From Dioscorea cayenensis subsp. rotundata (lineage: Eukaryota; Streptophyta; Magnoliopsida; Dioscoreales; Dioscoreaceae), in contig NW_024086870.1 of the NCBI RefSeq assembly GCF_009730915.1, positions 177,822-241,821 of the forward strand: a DNA stretch of 64,000 nt. Direction: 5' to 3'. How positions within the stretch are numbered: position 1 is the stretch's first letter; every line of letters begins with the position of its first letter. Below, in pieces: positions 51,040 to 63,877 of the stretch. The notes below the pieces were generated by a model. It had not been told where the DNA came from, ran no database searches, and was given only the letters and a program-made list of their open reading frames with translations. The position numbers were made by a program, and so were the translations under genes.

Positions 51040-54000
51040 TTAATAAAGAGCAGCTTTGGCAACAAGATCAGCGTATTCCTCGGCAACAAATGACTTCACC
51101 TTCAGCTTTGAGTCGCTTGGGGATGCATACTTCACTCCAATGACTGTTGCCAGACCTGCAATGTGACCAAATTTATGTTCTAATGCTTGTGTTTGAGTTT
51201 CTTTTTCATGTTATATGACAAACACTGAATGTCAGTGAAAGTTTCAACATGCAAAGTAGGATGTTGTGAAGTTTGAGACAGAAATGGCAGCATTTGGAAG
51301 ATCACTTACTGTCATGTACCCGCCCATATATGAATCTCTCCCCACACCAGTACTCCAGAGGTCTTGACTTGATCCTTGTGCTGCGCCTTACACCAGCATT
51401 CCAAGTAGTACCAGCACCTACAGACGCAGAAATCCATCATGATCAGTGCGCACGTGCTAGATTCGTAGGATATAACAGCCAACAAAGAGGTATTTGATCA
51501 TAATTTGTGCGGTCACACAATCAAGATTCCAAAACTCAGTTAAAATGTAAGACCTGCAAGACTATATCTCTTTGAAGCAGGATTTGGTTTCTTTCGCTTG
51601 GGTGAATGTGCTTTGCGTTTTGTTCCTCTGTTCAATGTCTCAGAATTTGCCCGAAGATCTTGTTCCTATAAGACAATTGAGAAATGCACTTGGAACATGA
51701 ATGTATGCACATGATTTAAGTATTCTGATAAGTTAGGACATGAAAAGCAACCTCATTATTCTCTTTAGATATGGCACGGGAGTCTTCTGATCGTTCATCA
51801 GTAGGAAGAACTGTTGCTTGAGCGCCAGTCGAGTTCTCTGTCCATCATGCGGAGAAAATACATTACAACACAATAACAGCTTAAACATCATCATCAGTAT
51901 AGACCACCACACAGGAAGTGTTCACATGCTGCCATGCATGTGAACTTACAGTTGCCCTAAAAGAAAGGTCTTGTTTCAGAGTTTTATGTTTTAGTGAATT
52001 TTTCTATCTTTTAAATATTGATGCTTTTAAGATACAAAACTAAAATTGATCCCAATCCGCACTCTATGCTGCAAGGATAAGTATAAAAATACAACAACAA
52101 ACGAGCCCCAATGTGTATGATATAAGAATGCTTTTGAATCATATAATCCGCTTAAACACTCCTGACATGAAATATCAGAGACTTGATGTAATGTTGAGCG
52201 AGTATATAAAGATATATTTAGGAACGTCAAACAATTAGATGAACTCTATTTTACACAATTCAAAATTCAAGATTGATACCTAAAAGACAGACAGTAACAA
52301 AGTGGACTAACATGCAAGTGGTACAATGCCAGCAAGACAACTCACAGAAAAGGTAGAGCAAATGATTTTATGACTTCTCTCTCATTAAGCAAGACAATAT
52401 TATTCGATGCACAAAATTGATATATATATATATATATATATTATGTATAGAAACATCACTAGAAAACAACCAATTATTATTTGATCCCCGATCACTCGAG
52501 ACTTGAATCAACCAAAACACAACAAAAATTTTAAAAATGAGGTATCCATCAAGTAAAGTTGAAGTTAAACTCGGTACATTAGTGATAGTACTATATTCTT
52601 AGACACACAGAATTCTTGATAACACAAATTTAATTCTAAAACACGGCCTGATAAAAATAATCAAGACAGTTTAAACTTATTCATAAATAAAGGAAACTTT
52701 TTGTTATAAAATATAATTTAGACCCTAGAGTTTAACCTAACAAAACAAGGATGCTTATCACTTGGCAGAAAGATCTTTGGGAATCATGCTTATATGACAT
52801 ATTCCATAATTTCAAACTTATGTAATTCTCAGCAATCATGGAATAAAAGCCTAAGCCAAATCATCTAGTAAATAGTAATGTCATGATTGTAGATTGAGAA
52901 ATGCAATAAATTCATGTCACAAAATCAATACCTTCTGGACCTTGTGGAGTACTGGATACTGGAGCCACTCCAGCCACATCATTTACCTGAAACATGCATA
53001 CCATGAGAGATAATTTCCCTTATTACAGTCTTGGCAAAGAGGCTTCCAGTACATCTAAAAAAACTTACCTCATCTTGAGAAGCATAATCATGTCTTGATG
53101 GACTAGCATCAGCACTTTCCCCAAAACTTGGACCAGGATGTTCAGCCAAGCAATCAGCTCCATTCTTGCTGTGGCGCTCAGAAGTTGGACCCTCATGTCC
53201 ACGCTCTGACTGTTCAAGCAGCGCAGCATCCGACTGTTCAGGCAGCGCAGCATCCGACTGTTCAGGCAGTGTGGCATCCGGCTGTCCAGGCAATGCAGCA
53301 TCCATGGTCACATTAGTCCCCTGACACGTACAAAAGTTATAATCCTCCATTGGGAGTATCAGTTCATACACATGTTGAATTTGAAGAGCACCAAATACCA
53401 ACCTCCTCTTGCAAGCAGCTATCGAGTTCCACAGGCATAATATCATTGTCGATAACAAATTCTTTAGGAGGACTTGCAGTGTCTCTTTCAAGTACAAGAG
53501 GGTTGTTTCCCGTAAGTGATTCTTCTGATGCAGTTTTCTTGCCAACGTTCATTTCTCCACTAAAAGCTGGCAGCTTCTCGTTGGCTTTTTGCCTCTTATC
53601 ACTGGGCCGAACAGGCGTAGAAGCAATATCAGAAATTGAGCCACTAATGTCAGAGTAATCAATCCCAACAGGAGAATGTGGCTGTCCCTGCCCTCCAATT
53701 AGAGAAGAGCCTCCAGCATATTCTATGTTATCACTCAGATGTATGGAGTAGTGATCTCTCACAAGGCTTTTCAGTGGAATTCGCCTCTGCAAAATTGAAA
53801 TTGCAGCAAGCGGACTACTTAATAGGATTGGTGAAGACATTCCCTGTAGAGAGCCTTCTGCTTTTCTTGATATATTCTTCACTACTCCAGAATCTTTTCT
53901 CTTAAAACTAGCCATTTCTGGCAGACTAATTTTTCCCACATCAATTGATTTGATCTGCAGCTTTTCTCGTAAAAATGGAACCTCTTCATTCCCATCTACA

Positions 54001-56875
54001 TCTTTAAATGAAGAAAGGAGTTCATCTAAAATATGGTCAACATTTTTCTCCTTCTCAGCAACAGAATCTGTCAAATGAAAGAAAACAATTATTGTGATAA
54101 AGAAGCCAAAATCAAGAGGAAGCACATACACATAAAATTGCATATGTTGAATTTCTGCCAGTAGCATCAAAGAGTTCACCAATAATTGTCACCCTGTCAA
54201 CCAAAGGCCCAGGTTCATCAGTTTTTCTAGTCTGCAAAGCATTACCCAGGACCATATTGTCAGAGATTCTGGGTGATCTAGAAAGTGTTCTATCAGAAAT
54301 TTCATCCTGTGAAGGAGCCAGCACAACATCATTCTGAGATGGAAAATGATGCTTATAACTAGCAGTCTTCCTGGCATCAAAATGAACATCATTTCAAGTA
54401 AAGCCATTAAAGACTGACCAAAACATATTAGTTAATGAACTGGAGCACCATAAAAAGCATATCAAAGTATCAAACAGTTAATCATGAATATTTTAACAGT
54501 ACCCGTTTTACAAAACCTACACAGAGAAACCCATGATAATTTTCATTTGAATATTTTAACATGATAACTATACTTCTATAAGATGACTTAATTAGTGCTT
54601 TCCTGTTTTTCAAAGATCTCTCCTTCAGTTGATTGTGTTTCTCAAGCACTTCAAGAAAACAAAACTTATTTTATGCAAAAACATCTAGAAAATGGAATAG
54701 GTCATTTTATTATAAGTTGCCGACATTAATTCTCTTTTACCCAGTTCCACATGGAAATTGTTCATTATAAAGTTCTGCAAGCCTAGCTTTAGATTGCCCA
54801 ACCAAAGCAAAATAACTTGTTAACTGAATCGATTAACTTTTAATGCACAATCAATGTTACCATACTACAAACAGGAACCAAAGGCCATGCATCACATATC
54901 TTTCCCCTTTTATTCATTCTACTTGTCTCTAATTTTCATATCTGAAACAAAAATAAGATGGAACAAATTCTAAACACGTTAAGGAAAGAAGAAAAAATAT
55001 TTGCTTTGTCATTCATGAAGACAAAAGGAAAGGGAGAAGATACGAGCAGAAAAAAAAATAAATCTAAGTCCACTGATAGCAGAAAGGAGTTTATACCTAT
55101 GTTGTTTATAATGTTTAGAAAATACATGGAAATTAATTATGAAAGAAAAGGAAAATAAAATAAAAGATTATTGGGCTGCCTCAAACATACCCCAAAATTC
55201 CAGGCCTACGATTACGAGTTGCTGGAGAAGAAAAATTTTGTGCCAACTCATTAGGAACATCACCCCTTAATTTCTTCAACTCTTTACCAGCATCTACAAG
55301 TGAAAATAGGAATGAATGATCACAAAAGGTATCTTCCATAGAGTATAATATACATAGATACTGAAAGAACAGTAACTAGAAAGGTGAGAGGACTACTCTC
55401 AAGTTTCTCAAATGCCAAGAAATACTCTTCTGGATCTTCTATATGATCAATGCTTGAGTTGACATCAGTACTTGCCAAAGGAGCTCTGCAGAAGGATAAC
55501 ATTTAGACACTTGATTTAAAAACGATATAAGAAATCAGTAATTGAAAACTATACTACACGGATTACTTATTCACCAGATAATGTACCTAGATAATACAGC
55601 AAGAGTCTCTAGAAGTTAAAAAAACAACTTCCACGATGAGGAAGTAACTAACTGACCTAGGCTAGTTTAGCCAAAAAGGACAATCGCAGGACAATCTCAA
55701 ACATCCCTTTTAAAAACAATCAAAAACCTTATATGACATAAGGAATGCTACTTTAGCATGTAAAACCTTTAATATTATCACAAGGGTAACTGATGGGATA
55801 AATGCCCATTTTCCATTCCATACCAAGACTGATTGGGATAACTCAGCAAATTATGACATGGTATTAAAGACATATTTACCTTGAATTGGACTTCAAAGAA
55901 AATTGAGCTCGTTTCCGGCCCAATGCCAGGCGTCGAACTTGGGGTTGACCCTTACCATTATCAACGGTGGCCTTATCGCCATCTGAATACAAAGACAAAA
56001 TGCTTGAGCTGGTTTTCTTTATCACTTGTGCCTGATCCAGAAGCTCTTTCGAACTTTTAATTTTCTGATTACATAAAAAAAATTGTTGATTATCCGTTCA
56101 GACACGAGGAATGTCGAAAGAGCGATACAGTTAGATCTACAACAAAGATGATGATGATGATGATGATAAATTCACTGCCAGAGGAAAGTGACTGTAAGAG
56201 AAAGTCATGATACATGAAACATGCTCTAAAAGGATTCAAAATCACCGTCAGTCACATCAAGCACCATTTGAATCCGCTTCCTAACCAGTCTAAAGCCTTC
56301 CAACACAAAACAGTGGCCACATGCACACAAGAAGCCTAATACTCAATCTGAGTTACATCAATTTGTAGTTTTGACATGACTAGGGTACTGAATACTAGGA
56401 AAAATTTTACGAAATCTTAATAAGTGATTAAAGTTGCATATAATTTAGTAAGAAATAGAGGAACAAAGGAAATCAAATAGTTTTCCCTCTTCTTATGAAC
56501 CATTATCCGGCACAACATGCCCCCAACTAAAGTCAATCTTGATCTCAAAGAAAAAACTACTAATATTTCAATCCAATAGAAAAATTAACTTCAAAGAAAT
56601 ATCCACAACAAGCAATTAAACACCTTAACTTTCACACACTATCAAGTGATGATGCTGCCAAAAATACAAAAGAATTGGTGGAATCTAAACGAGATCCGAC
56701 GGGGAATGGGAAGTACCAGGGATTTGATGAAAGACTGGAAAGAATCCGGTTCATGCGTCTTCGAAGCATCGGCCAATTCCACCGGCTTGATCCCTAGAGT
56801 ACGAGGGAGAAGAGAGAAGATCGAGGAGTCAGTGAAGGGGTCTTCTACATCGGAATGCTCGAGCTGGAGCGCCAT
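51040..56875 (-). CDS. CENPC: centromere protein C (CENP-C), 12 exons
   Basis: An inner-kinetochore protein that binds CENH3 nucleosomes and links them to the outer kinetochore. Exons from the 5' end: 56875-56717, 56064-55880, 55485-55397, 55293-55191, 54370-54180, 54067-53403, 53320-53069, 52986-52932, 51837-51752, 51665-51554, 51417-51310 and 51155-51040. They encode 706 residues in frame. The N-terminal plant CENP-C blocks are present: [38 protein letters not shown] and NRRPGILG. The CENP-C motif lies at residues 629-668 ([16 protein letters not shown], then [11 protein letters not shown]), with the arginines expected to contact the H2A-H2B acidic patch. A short dimerisation region ends the protein with [11 protein letters not shown]. 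Residues 471-502 are an 8-residue tandem repeat. The exon 5/6 junction, in a poorly conserved part, is the least certain. Confidence 0.94.
53208..53303. repeat. 24-bp coding minisatellite in CENP-C exon 7
   Basis: Four adjacent 24-base units (53208-53231, 53232-53255, 53256-53279, 53280-53303). They encode variants of DAALPEQS at residues 471-502 of CENP-C. The two middle-region copies are nearly identical, which suggests recent slippage. The frame is preserved because the unit is a multiple of three. Confidence 0.92.
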
Positions 56876-57027
56876 TCATGGCGATTTGGGCGAGATGGGG
56901 AGAAACCCTAATCGAGGAACTGTGATCTTTCCGCCAGTAATTCAAATTTTGAGATGCTTTCCTCAATTTCGTTCGACCAACCGGAATGACCAAATTACCC
57001 TCAACACCGTTTGTGAGTTGCCTAGAA

Positions 57028-57898
57028 CAGGGCCGGTCGTAGTGACAATGAGGGCCATGAGGCCCTAAACATGATAAATTTTTTAAAAATTATTTTTATG
57101 AAATATTAAATTTGATAATAAAAACAAAAAATATAAATCATCATTAATAATTATAATAAAATAAAATATTGATCCAAAAAATGTAGAGATTTGATATTTT
57201 TTTTTAATTCTTTGATTAATTGCTTGCAATACAGTGATAACATAGTATTACTATTATCCATATATGATAATATTATATAATAGAAAATAAACTTTTTAAA
57301 TGTAATTTTAAAAAATATGAATTGTGGGCCCTAAAAAATTGTTTGGCCAGCTATATAAAACTAAATTTATTACATATTGATATTATCATAAATTAAGTAT
57401 TATAGTTTAAAAAATATTTAAAATTTCATAATTATAATTATCTGTATAGAATATCAGTAATTTAAAATTTTTAAATGTAATTCTTTTAATTCTTTTGAAA
57501 TAAAACATGAATTGTGAGGCTCTAGAAAATTATGAAGTCCTATTGTAAAACCAAATTTATTGTACAGTAATATTATTATAAATTAAGTTTTATAGTTTAG
57601 TAAACACTTAAAATTTTTAAAATTATAATTATAGGATAGGATAATAGTAAATGCAAATTTAAATATAATTTAAAAAATGAGTTGCGGTACATTAAAAAAT
57701 TTTGGGGTCCTATTATTAGATTAAATTTATTGGATTTATAAATTAAGTTTTATAGTTTCAAAAACAATTAAAAATTTTAAAATTATAGTTATACAGATAA
57801 AATAATATATAAAAATTTTAAATATAATTTTTAAAAAAAAAACTCTATAAAATTGTGGGGCCCTAGACATAGGCCTTGGTCGACTATGCCAAAGGCCG
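57028..57898. mobile_element. hAT-like non-autonomous element with internal repeats
   Basis: It begins CAGGGCCGGTC, a start common in plant hAT-type elements, and ends near GGGGCCCTAGACATAGGCC...AAGGCC, which resembles the subterminal sequence of such elements. The body holds a repeat of about 170-190 bases: GAATTGTGGGCCCTAAA-like blocks at about 57320, 57510, 57681 and 57851, each followed by AAATTTATT, AAATTAAGTTTTATAGTTT and AAAATTATAATTAT blocks. No transposase ORF is present. The right end is worn and I found no clean target-site duplication. It begins about 150 bases upstream of the CENP-C start codon. Confidence 0.55.
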
Positions 57899-58893
57899 AA
57901 TTAATTGGTTTTTAGGACAATTTGGTTAGCTTTTTCCTTTATTATTATTACATATTTCTTATATTAAAATAGTTTGCCACTTTTAACTTTTTTTATTAAT
58001 GACAAATTTTGTTTTTGCAACATGAAATCAATATTAAACTATGTGAGTAAAATTATTAGAAATGTAAAATTTATTAATAATAGCTTTTGACCCAAAAGAC
58101 TCATAATTTAATAACACTCCAGTTCTTTTCGGTCAGGTGAGACATAAGTTTAATCCCATACTCATGAAATGTGAAAGTATATGGCAGGCTGACATATTCT
58201 TCGTAACAGAGCTTAATTTATGAGAAGGATTCTCCGCAAATATGTCTATAATTATAAGTACAGTCAAAAACCAATGTTAGTTTAATGCTTTTATATATAA
58301 CTCAGACAAAAAGTTTAACATAACGAAGGCTGCTTCTCACGGACAGTATGAGGGAGTAATGGTAGTTTCATAAACTAAACTTTTTTCTTTTATTTTTTTC
58401 AATCAACTATTAGTTTGTCATGACCTTTTATGCACAGAACATTGGCAATTTTTTTTAAAAAAAAAAAAAAATGGGGAATAATGATGAACTCTTCAAATGG
58501 AGGTGGTAAAAGCTTGGCACTTGTGAGATATATGTGTGTGATCGTGATTTTAAAAAAAAGTATGAATTGTGTTTTGAATGTGTGGATAGAATTCTTCTTT
58601 AACATGAAAAATTCCAGCAATTTTGCTATGTAAAAATTATTTACCAATCATTGTCATTTATATATATTTTTTTTCACCTTGGTGAAGACAACAATCACTA
58701 TCTTATAAAAAGATGTCAAAAAAAGACAAATAAATACGGTGATGTATACAAAAAAAATAATAGTAAAATAAATACCTTTATTTAAAAAAAATGTCAAAAC
58801 ACGGAAAATAGTTTGATTTCCTCCAACAATTTTTTTTAATGAGAAAAATAACATTTATAATATTTCACATTAATCTAAACCCACTTGAATAAC

Positions 58894-58928
<35 letters not shown>

Positions 58929-59273
58929 AATCCAATATTTGCCACCATTTCAAACCACCCCTCAAAATGAACACCCCCTAGCTACCCCCCATTTCTCCCT
59001 CTCTCTGTGTGCCGCTCATTTGTGTATATACAATTTTGTGGAAACATATATATATATGTATATATGTATTGGAAAGAGAAATGGTGAAATGGAGAAGTGG
59101 AAACATCAAACATGATAACATGTTATTCATTAAGATGTACATGTGCATACAAAAATTTGTGGCAAATATATATACATATTGGAAAGAGAAATAGTGAAAT
59201 AGAACAAGTGGAAACATGATAACACATATCTTATTTATTAAGAAAGAAACTCATTTTTCTTGAAAACAAGATC
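57899..59273. other. AT-rich intergenic region, no gene seen
   Basis: About 1.4 kb with poly-A/T runs and a TA run at 58899-58926. A local duplication (TATTGGAAAGAGAAATGGTGAAAT near 59066 and 59178) lies at the right end, in the 3' flank of the RNase-like gene. All ORFs here are short and lysine- or phenylalanine-rich. Confidence 0.6.
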
Positions 59274-61251
59274 TCACTGAACGGACACAGAAGGTGTAGC
59301 ATTGATGCTTGGATATGCATCAATCTTAAGCATATTATCAGTAAAAGGAGGTATGATAATTTCATTGGGACATGAGAAGTAAGGCCGCAAAGGACATTCA
59401 ATGGCAGAACCACCATGCTTATCAAAACAAACATAGATCTCATAAAGTTGTCCTCCTTTGTTGCACCTAATCACCGGTGTTGCTTTTGTTGCTTCTTCAA
59501 TGGCTTTCTCTATGCTTTCCATTGAGTACTTCCTTGTCTCTGATGGTGTTATTCCTGAAATATATAATCATTCATTTATAGCAAGTTGATTAATTTTTCC
59601 CTTTTTTTTTTGGGTCTAAAATAGTAAAGGTTTGTGATATGATGTTTAGTTTGGGAAATCTGTTGTTAATTTTTATTTTTTAATTATTCTCTTGTTTTGA
59701 TTATTATAATATAATGGATAAATGAACGAGGAAATAAAAAAAAAATTTGTTAATTGCTAACAAACCCTCATAAAAAAATTATTTACTATATAATTTAATT
59801 AATGAAAATTAGTTCAAGAATTTTAGAAAAAAAACATAAATTGATTTTTTTTCCCTAAATGATAGATTATTGTTTTTTGATCTGATAGATATATCAATAA
59901 ATAAGAATGATTTATAAGGGGTTATAAAAAAAAAAAATATTTTTTTCCTTAGATTAATACTAAAGAAAAAAAAAACTCTAAAACAATACGAATATTTATC
60001 TTTTCAATATATATTATATAGATAGTTTATTCATTTTATTTTTTTTATTAAAAAAGAAAAAGACAATACTAACCTTTATTTGCTAAGGCAGTAAGCAAGT
60101 CAACTTGGGCTCTTAAGTCAAGTGCTGTTTCAAAGTAGGTTGGTTGATACATGCCAGTGCAAGTACCATATGTCTTCCATGCTTTCTTCCAATACAAACT
60201 TCCATCATTGCTAGGGCACTTTATGCTGCTCCAATATTCATATAATTCCGGCTCCAATCCTTCCATCTAAAATATATTGGACTTGATCAATTTATCACTC
60301 TCTCATCAAATTAATTATTTCATAAAATCCATAAAATAATATTTCATACATACACACACAGAAACACACACACATATATATACATTTGAATTTTTGCTTT
60401 TAAATTTTTTATTTTTTATAATATGTTTTATTTATCTGCATCCTTCAACAAAAAAAAAAACAGTGTTGTTTGTTCACAACTCAGATCTCTATCTCTCAAG
60501 TTTTATTTTTTTTTTCTGTAAATTTTATATTTTGACTAATAACATGACGCCATATCTGATATATAGATTATTAAAAAAATATAATTTCAAATCTCAACTC
60601 ACGTGTGTACACAGTTTTTGGTTTTATAATTTAAATTTCATTTTTAAAATATTTTTAATACATGTGATTTAATTTTTTTATTATTAAGTAAATAATCAAA
60701 CATTAACAATATGTGTTCCAACTTATTATGCTAAGTTCCAAATAATAATAATAATAATAATTAAAAAAATTACCCTCAGTGGAATTATAAGGTTCTCTAG
60801 TACACCTAGTAACAGGTTTCCCAGCTTCATTGTAAGTCCACAATCCCCGGATGAAGAAGTCCTCCGCCGGCATGCCGGTCGTCGGACGGCAACACACCGA
60901 CTGTGAACAGTATGCCCTCGGCCACTGCATTCATCAGTCATCCTTTATTATTTACTTTTCATGACAAAGTCAATAAGTCGACAAAGAAAGCGACAAAATG
61001 CGAGACGGAGGCTGCACTGGGCATTCAGCGACTGAACGACCTCCGAGAATAATCCCCCGCCACGCAACCACTGGAGGAGAACGAGGTAATCCTCACACGT
61101 AACTCCCACACGGACTCCCTAAATACGAATCGTAGTTTCAAAAAGATTCAAACTCGAGACCTCTCACTTACAAACCTACTGTAGATTACCATCGTGCCAG
61201 CCTAAAGTTCCTACTTTCATTTTTTATATTTCCCAATTCATACTCAACAAT

Positions 61252-61288
<37 letters not shown>

Positions 61289-61526
61289 AACATACATTTA
61301 AAAAAAAAGAAATATAACATTAAAATATGAAAAAAAAACTTCTTGTTATTCACGGAAAAGAACTATATTATATCAGGATATATATATATATATGTATATA
61401 TAAAAATATGTATACCATAAGAACGAGGTAAAGGAAATCAACGTTTGCTGCAGAAACCAAAAGAGAAGATGCAAACAGCATCATCCCCATGAACAATGTT
61501 AGTGCTGTAACACAAGAAAAAGCCAT
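59274..61526 (-). CDS. secreted RNase T2-like protein, catalytically dead (4 exons)
   Basis: S-like RNase T2 family member of 242 residues; family length is about 230. Exons from the 5' end: 61526-61416, 60924-60774, 60259-60074 and 59554-59274. Residues 1-26 are a signal peptide ending LLVSA. The fold's marks remain: YCSQSVCC, the CPSNDG segment, the GTC after motif II, and the late cysteines in IRCN, VCFD, IECP and SCPN. Motif I, normally IHGLWP, reads I-R63-GLWT. Motif II, normally HEWxKHGTC, reads K113-A114-W-K-T-Y118-GTC. Both catalytic histidines, the glutamate and the lysine are therefore gone. Exon 3 must start at 60259 to keep frame; an earlier AG, 7 bases upstream, shifts it. No RNase activity is expected; defence, storage or a binding role is possible. 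A second copy lies upstream. Confidence 0.9.
60985..61205 (-). mobile_element. tRNA-derived SINE in intron 1 of the RNase-like gene
   Basis: This patch is clearly GC-richer than the intron around it. On the minus strand it has a pol III A-box-like TGGCACGATGG (61199-61189) and a B-box-like GAGTTTGAATC inside GGTCTCGAGTTTGAATC (61161-61145), spaced about as in a tRNA head. Matches are roughly 9 of 11 and 8 of 9 to the consensus boxes. It has the same orientation as the host gene. The 3' boundary and target-site duplication are not defined. Confidence 0.55.
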
Positions 61527-61616
61527 GTTTGTTTCTCTCCTGCCAAGTACTTTGAGAAGGAGATATATATATATATATATGGAATGGATTGATTTGGAAA
61601 GGGCTTCATGTTGGGG

Positions 61617-61624
61617 TATTTATA
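61617..61624 (-). promoter_or_regulatory. TATA box of the RNase-like gene
   Basis: TATAAATA on the minus strand, 91 bases upstream of the start codon at 61526. This predicts a leader of about 60 bases and supports the gene being transcribed in spite of its altered active site. Confidence 0.6.
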
Positions 61625-61626
61625 AG

Positions 61627-63526
61627 CGTTATTTTGTTTAATAATTGCATTAGTTAGAATAAGGACCAACATGATCGTCTGTTTAAAATTTAAAATCAAT
61701 AGCTGCAGGTAAGGCTGTCCGGAAGGAAAGTCATAAAGAAAACAGATAACATTACGTGGCCTGACCTTTGCCTTGCATTTAACTGCATGCTAATTAATAG
61801 CTTGTGTCCCTACTACTGCTTGCTTTTTTGGCTTTATACAATATACATCAGCTCAATGATCAAAGTTTTATTTTATTTTTAAAAATTTGCTATTTTTTTT
61901 TATCTATATTGGGAAAATTTTTGGTGCCACTGTTTTGTTTTAAATAATCACGATAATTAACTGCTCAATAACATGACACAAAAATACTAAAATAAAAATA
62001 AAAATTTAAATTATTTCTCTAGGATTATTGTTTTTATATTATTTATAAACTATATTTTTGGGGCAAATATTGATCATCAATAAATTTATTATGTTGTGTT
62101 ATTAAGTTAAATAACAAAAGATGATCAATTGTGAAGTGTAGTATTACTTTCATTTATTGTGTTGTGTTATTAAGTTAAATATGAGATCTCAATTAAAATT
62201 AGTGATCTTGTGTGAGAGTTTTTGTGAGGGGTTATAGAACTTCTTGTAATTTTTCTATTATTTTTAAATAGAAAAAAATAATTTTTTTATCATTTTTTTG
62301 GTGAAAGTAAGGGTAATTAAATACTTTTTTTCCTTTGTCTTTAGCTACTTGTATGATGTTTTTCTATTTTTTTAATTTATCACTGTTATTTTGTCGATAT
62401 TGTTTTAATGTAAAGCAATTCAATTTTATTTTATTTTGTACTCTCTCCCTCATTATAGATGTTAATTATTTTCAAACAACTTAATTTTAGCAAAGAAATT
62501 TGTAGAAAAGCAGTAAAATGATTGTATTTGTTTGTAAATGCAATATTTCAGTTCCTGATAATTATATTAATTTTAAGAACATGGAAATCTTTGACGTTTT
62601 CTTTACAAAAGACCTTTTTTTCTTCCATATATATACATCTAACTGTTTTACTTCTCTTAATAAATCCATGATTTATTATTTTGAAAATAAAATTAATAAT
62701 TAAAAACAAACAATTGATTTGAAAATAAATAAACTGATTTGATCGGTTACCAACCTTATGTTGTTTATTGATTCACATAATATTTGAATGATAATCTTAA
62801 AAATATCTCGATATGCTGAACCATGATTTATACATGTATGATGCATCTACCTGGAAGCAAAACATCTAGTTGGTTATATATATATATAAAAATAAAAATA
62901 AAAGTCAAATAAAACAAATATACACGAATTCAAAAAAACTTACCAAGCCTGTGGTTCATATTTTTTTAATTAAAAAAATAATTTAAAAATATCCTAAACA
63001 CCAAGTGCAACCCATCTAATTATAAAATTTAGTTTTTACTGATATTTTTTTTTTATAAGTGTGGTGAATACATTTAGATATCAGGTGTATGCATAGGAAT
63101 AAGAATTCATTGTCAAGCCCATGAGTTTTTACTTGACTAATACGGGAATTAGATTGTAAACCCACTCAAAAAATTTATTTTAATTTATTTTTTTGCTATC
63201 GAACAATATTAGCTCATGTGGATCCAAACATTTTAGGATCCAATAGTTGTGATTATTTTAATTTTTTTTAAAATTATTTTAACCTATTATAAAAAGCTAT
63301 GTCATGGGTTATGTTCAAAATAACATATCAATCGTTGGATGGATGATGCCTTACAACATAAAAGAAAAGCTTAATTCAGAACAAAAACAAATGGTTAAAA
63401 ACACCATTTGGATTACATGACTCTCATGAACTTATTTAGTTGGATATATAATCCTCATCATCTCAATTAAAGCACAAGCTTAACTTAATCCAAAGACCTC
63501 ATGAGATGCATAGTAACATAGATAGA
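61627..63526. other. intergenic spacer between the two RNase-like genes
   Basis: About 1.9 kb, very AT-rich. The left few hundred bases are the promoter of the complete RNase-like gene. A TTAAGTTAAATA-containing segment is repeated near 62097 and 62170. No ORF of interest. Confidence 0.6.
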
Positions 63527-63831
63527 TCATTCAAGAGAGATGGGCATAATTATTTTCCTAGCCATGAAGTCCTTATCAAAGTTGGGCATGGTGTGATTGA
63601 GCTTGGTTTGATTCACTGGTGGAAAGTAAATATCAGTGGCACAAGTGAAGCCAAGATCCTCAGGGCACTCAATTGTAGTCAATGCAGCTTTATCCAGACA
63701 AATGTATACTTCATAGAGTTGATTTTTTGAGTTACATTTTATCTGTGGCTTTGCTCCAATCCCCTTTGCAATGGCTTCTTTTATGCTTGTCAAGCTGTAT
63801 TCTTGAGAGATATCTGGTGTGATACCTGTCA

Positions 63832-63877
<46 letters not shown>

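Noticed and set aside
58430-58633. Plus-strand ORF with KKKK runs near 58.5 kb
   Set aside because: Low-complexity poly-A translation with no homology, typical of intergenic DNA.
60266-60774. RNase-like exon 3 starting directly after TTTTAG with residues MEGLEP
   Set aside because: With the exon 2 donor after 60774 this acceptor is out of frame; the AG seven bases on restores the frame.
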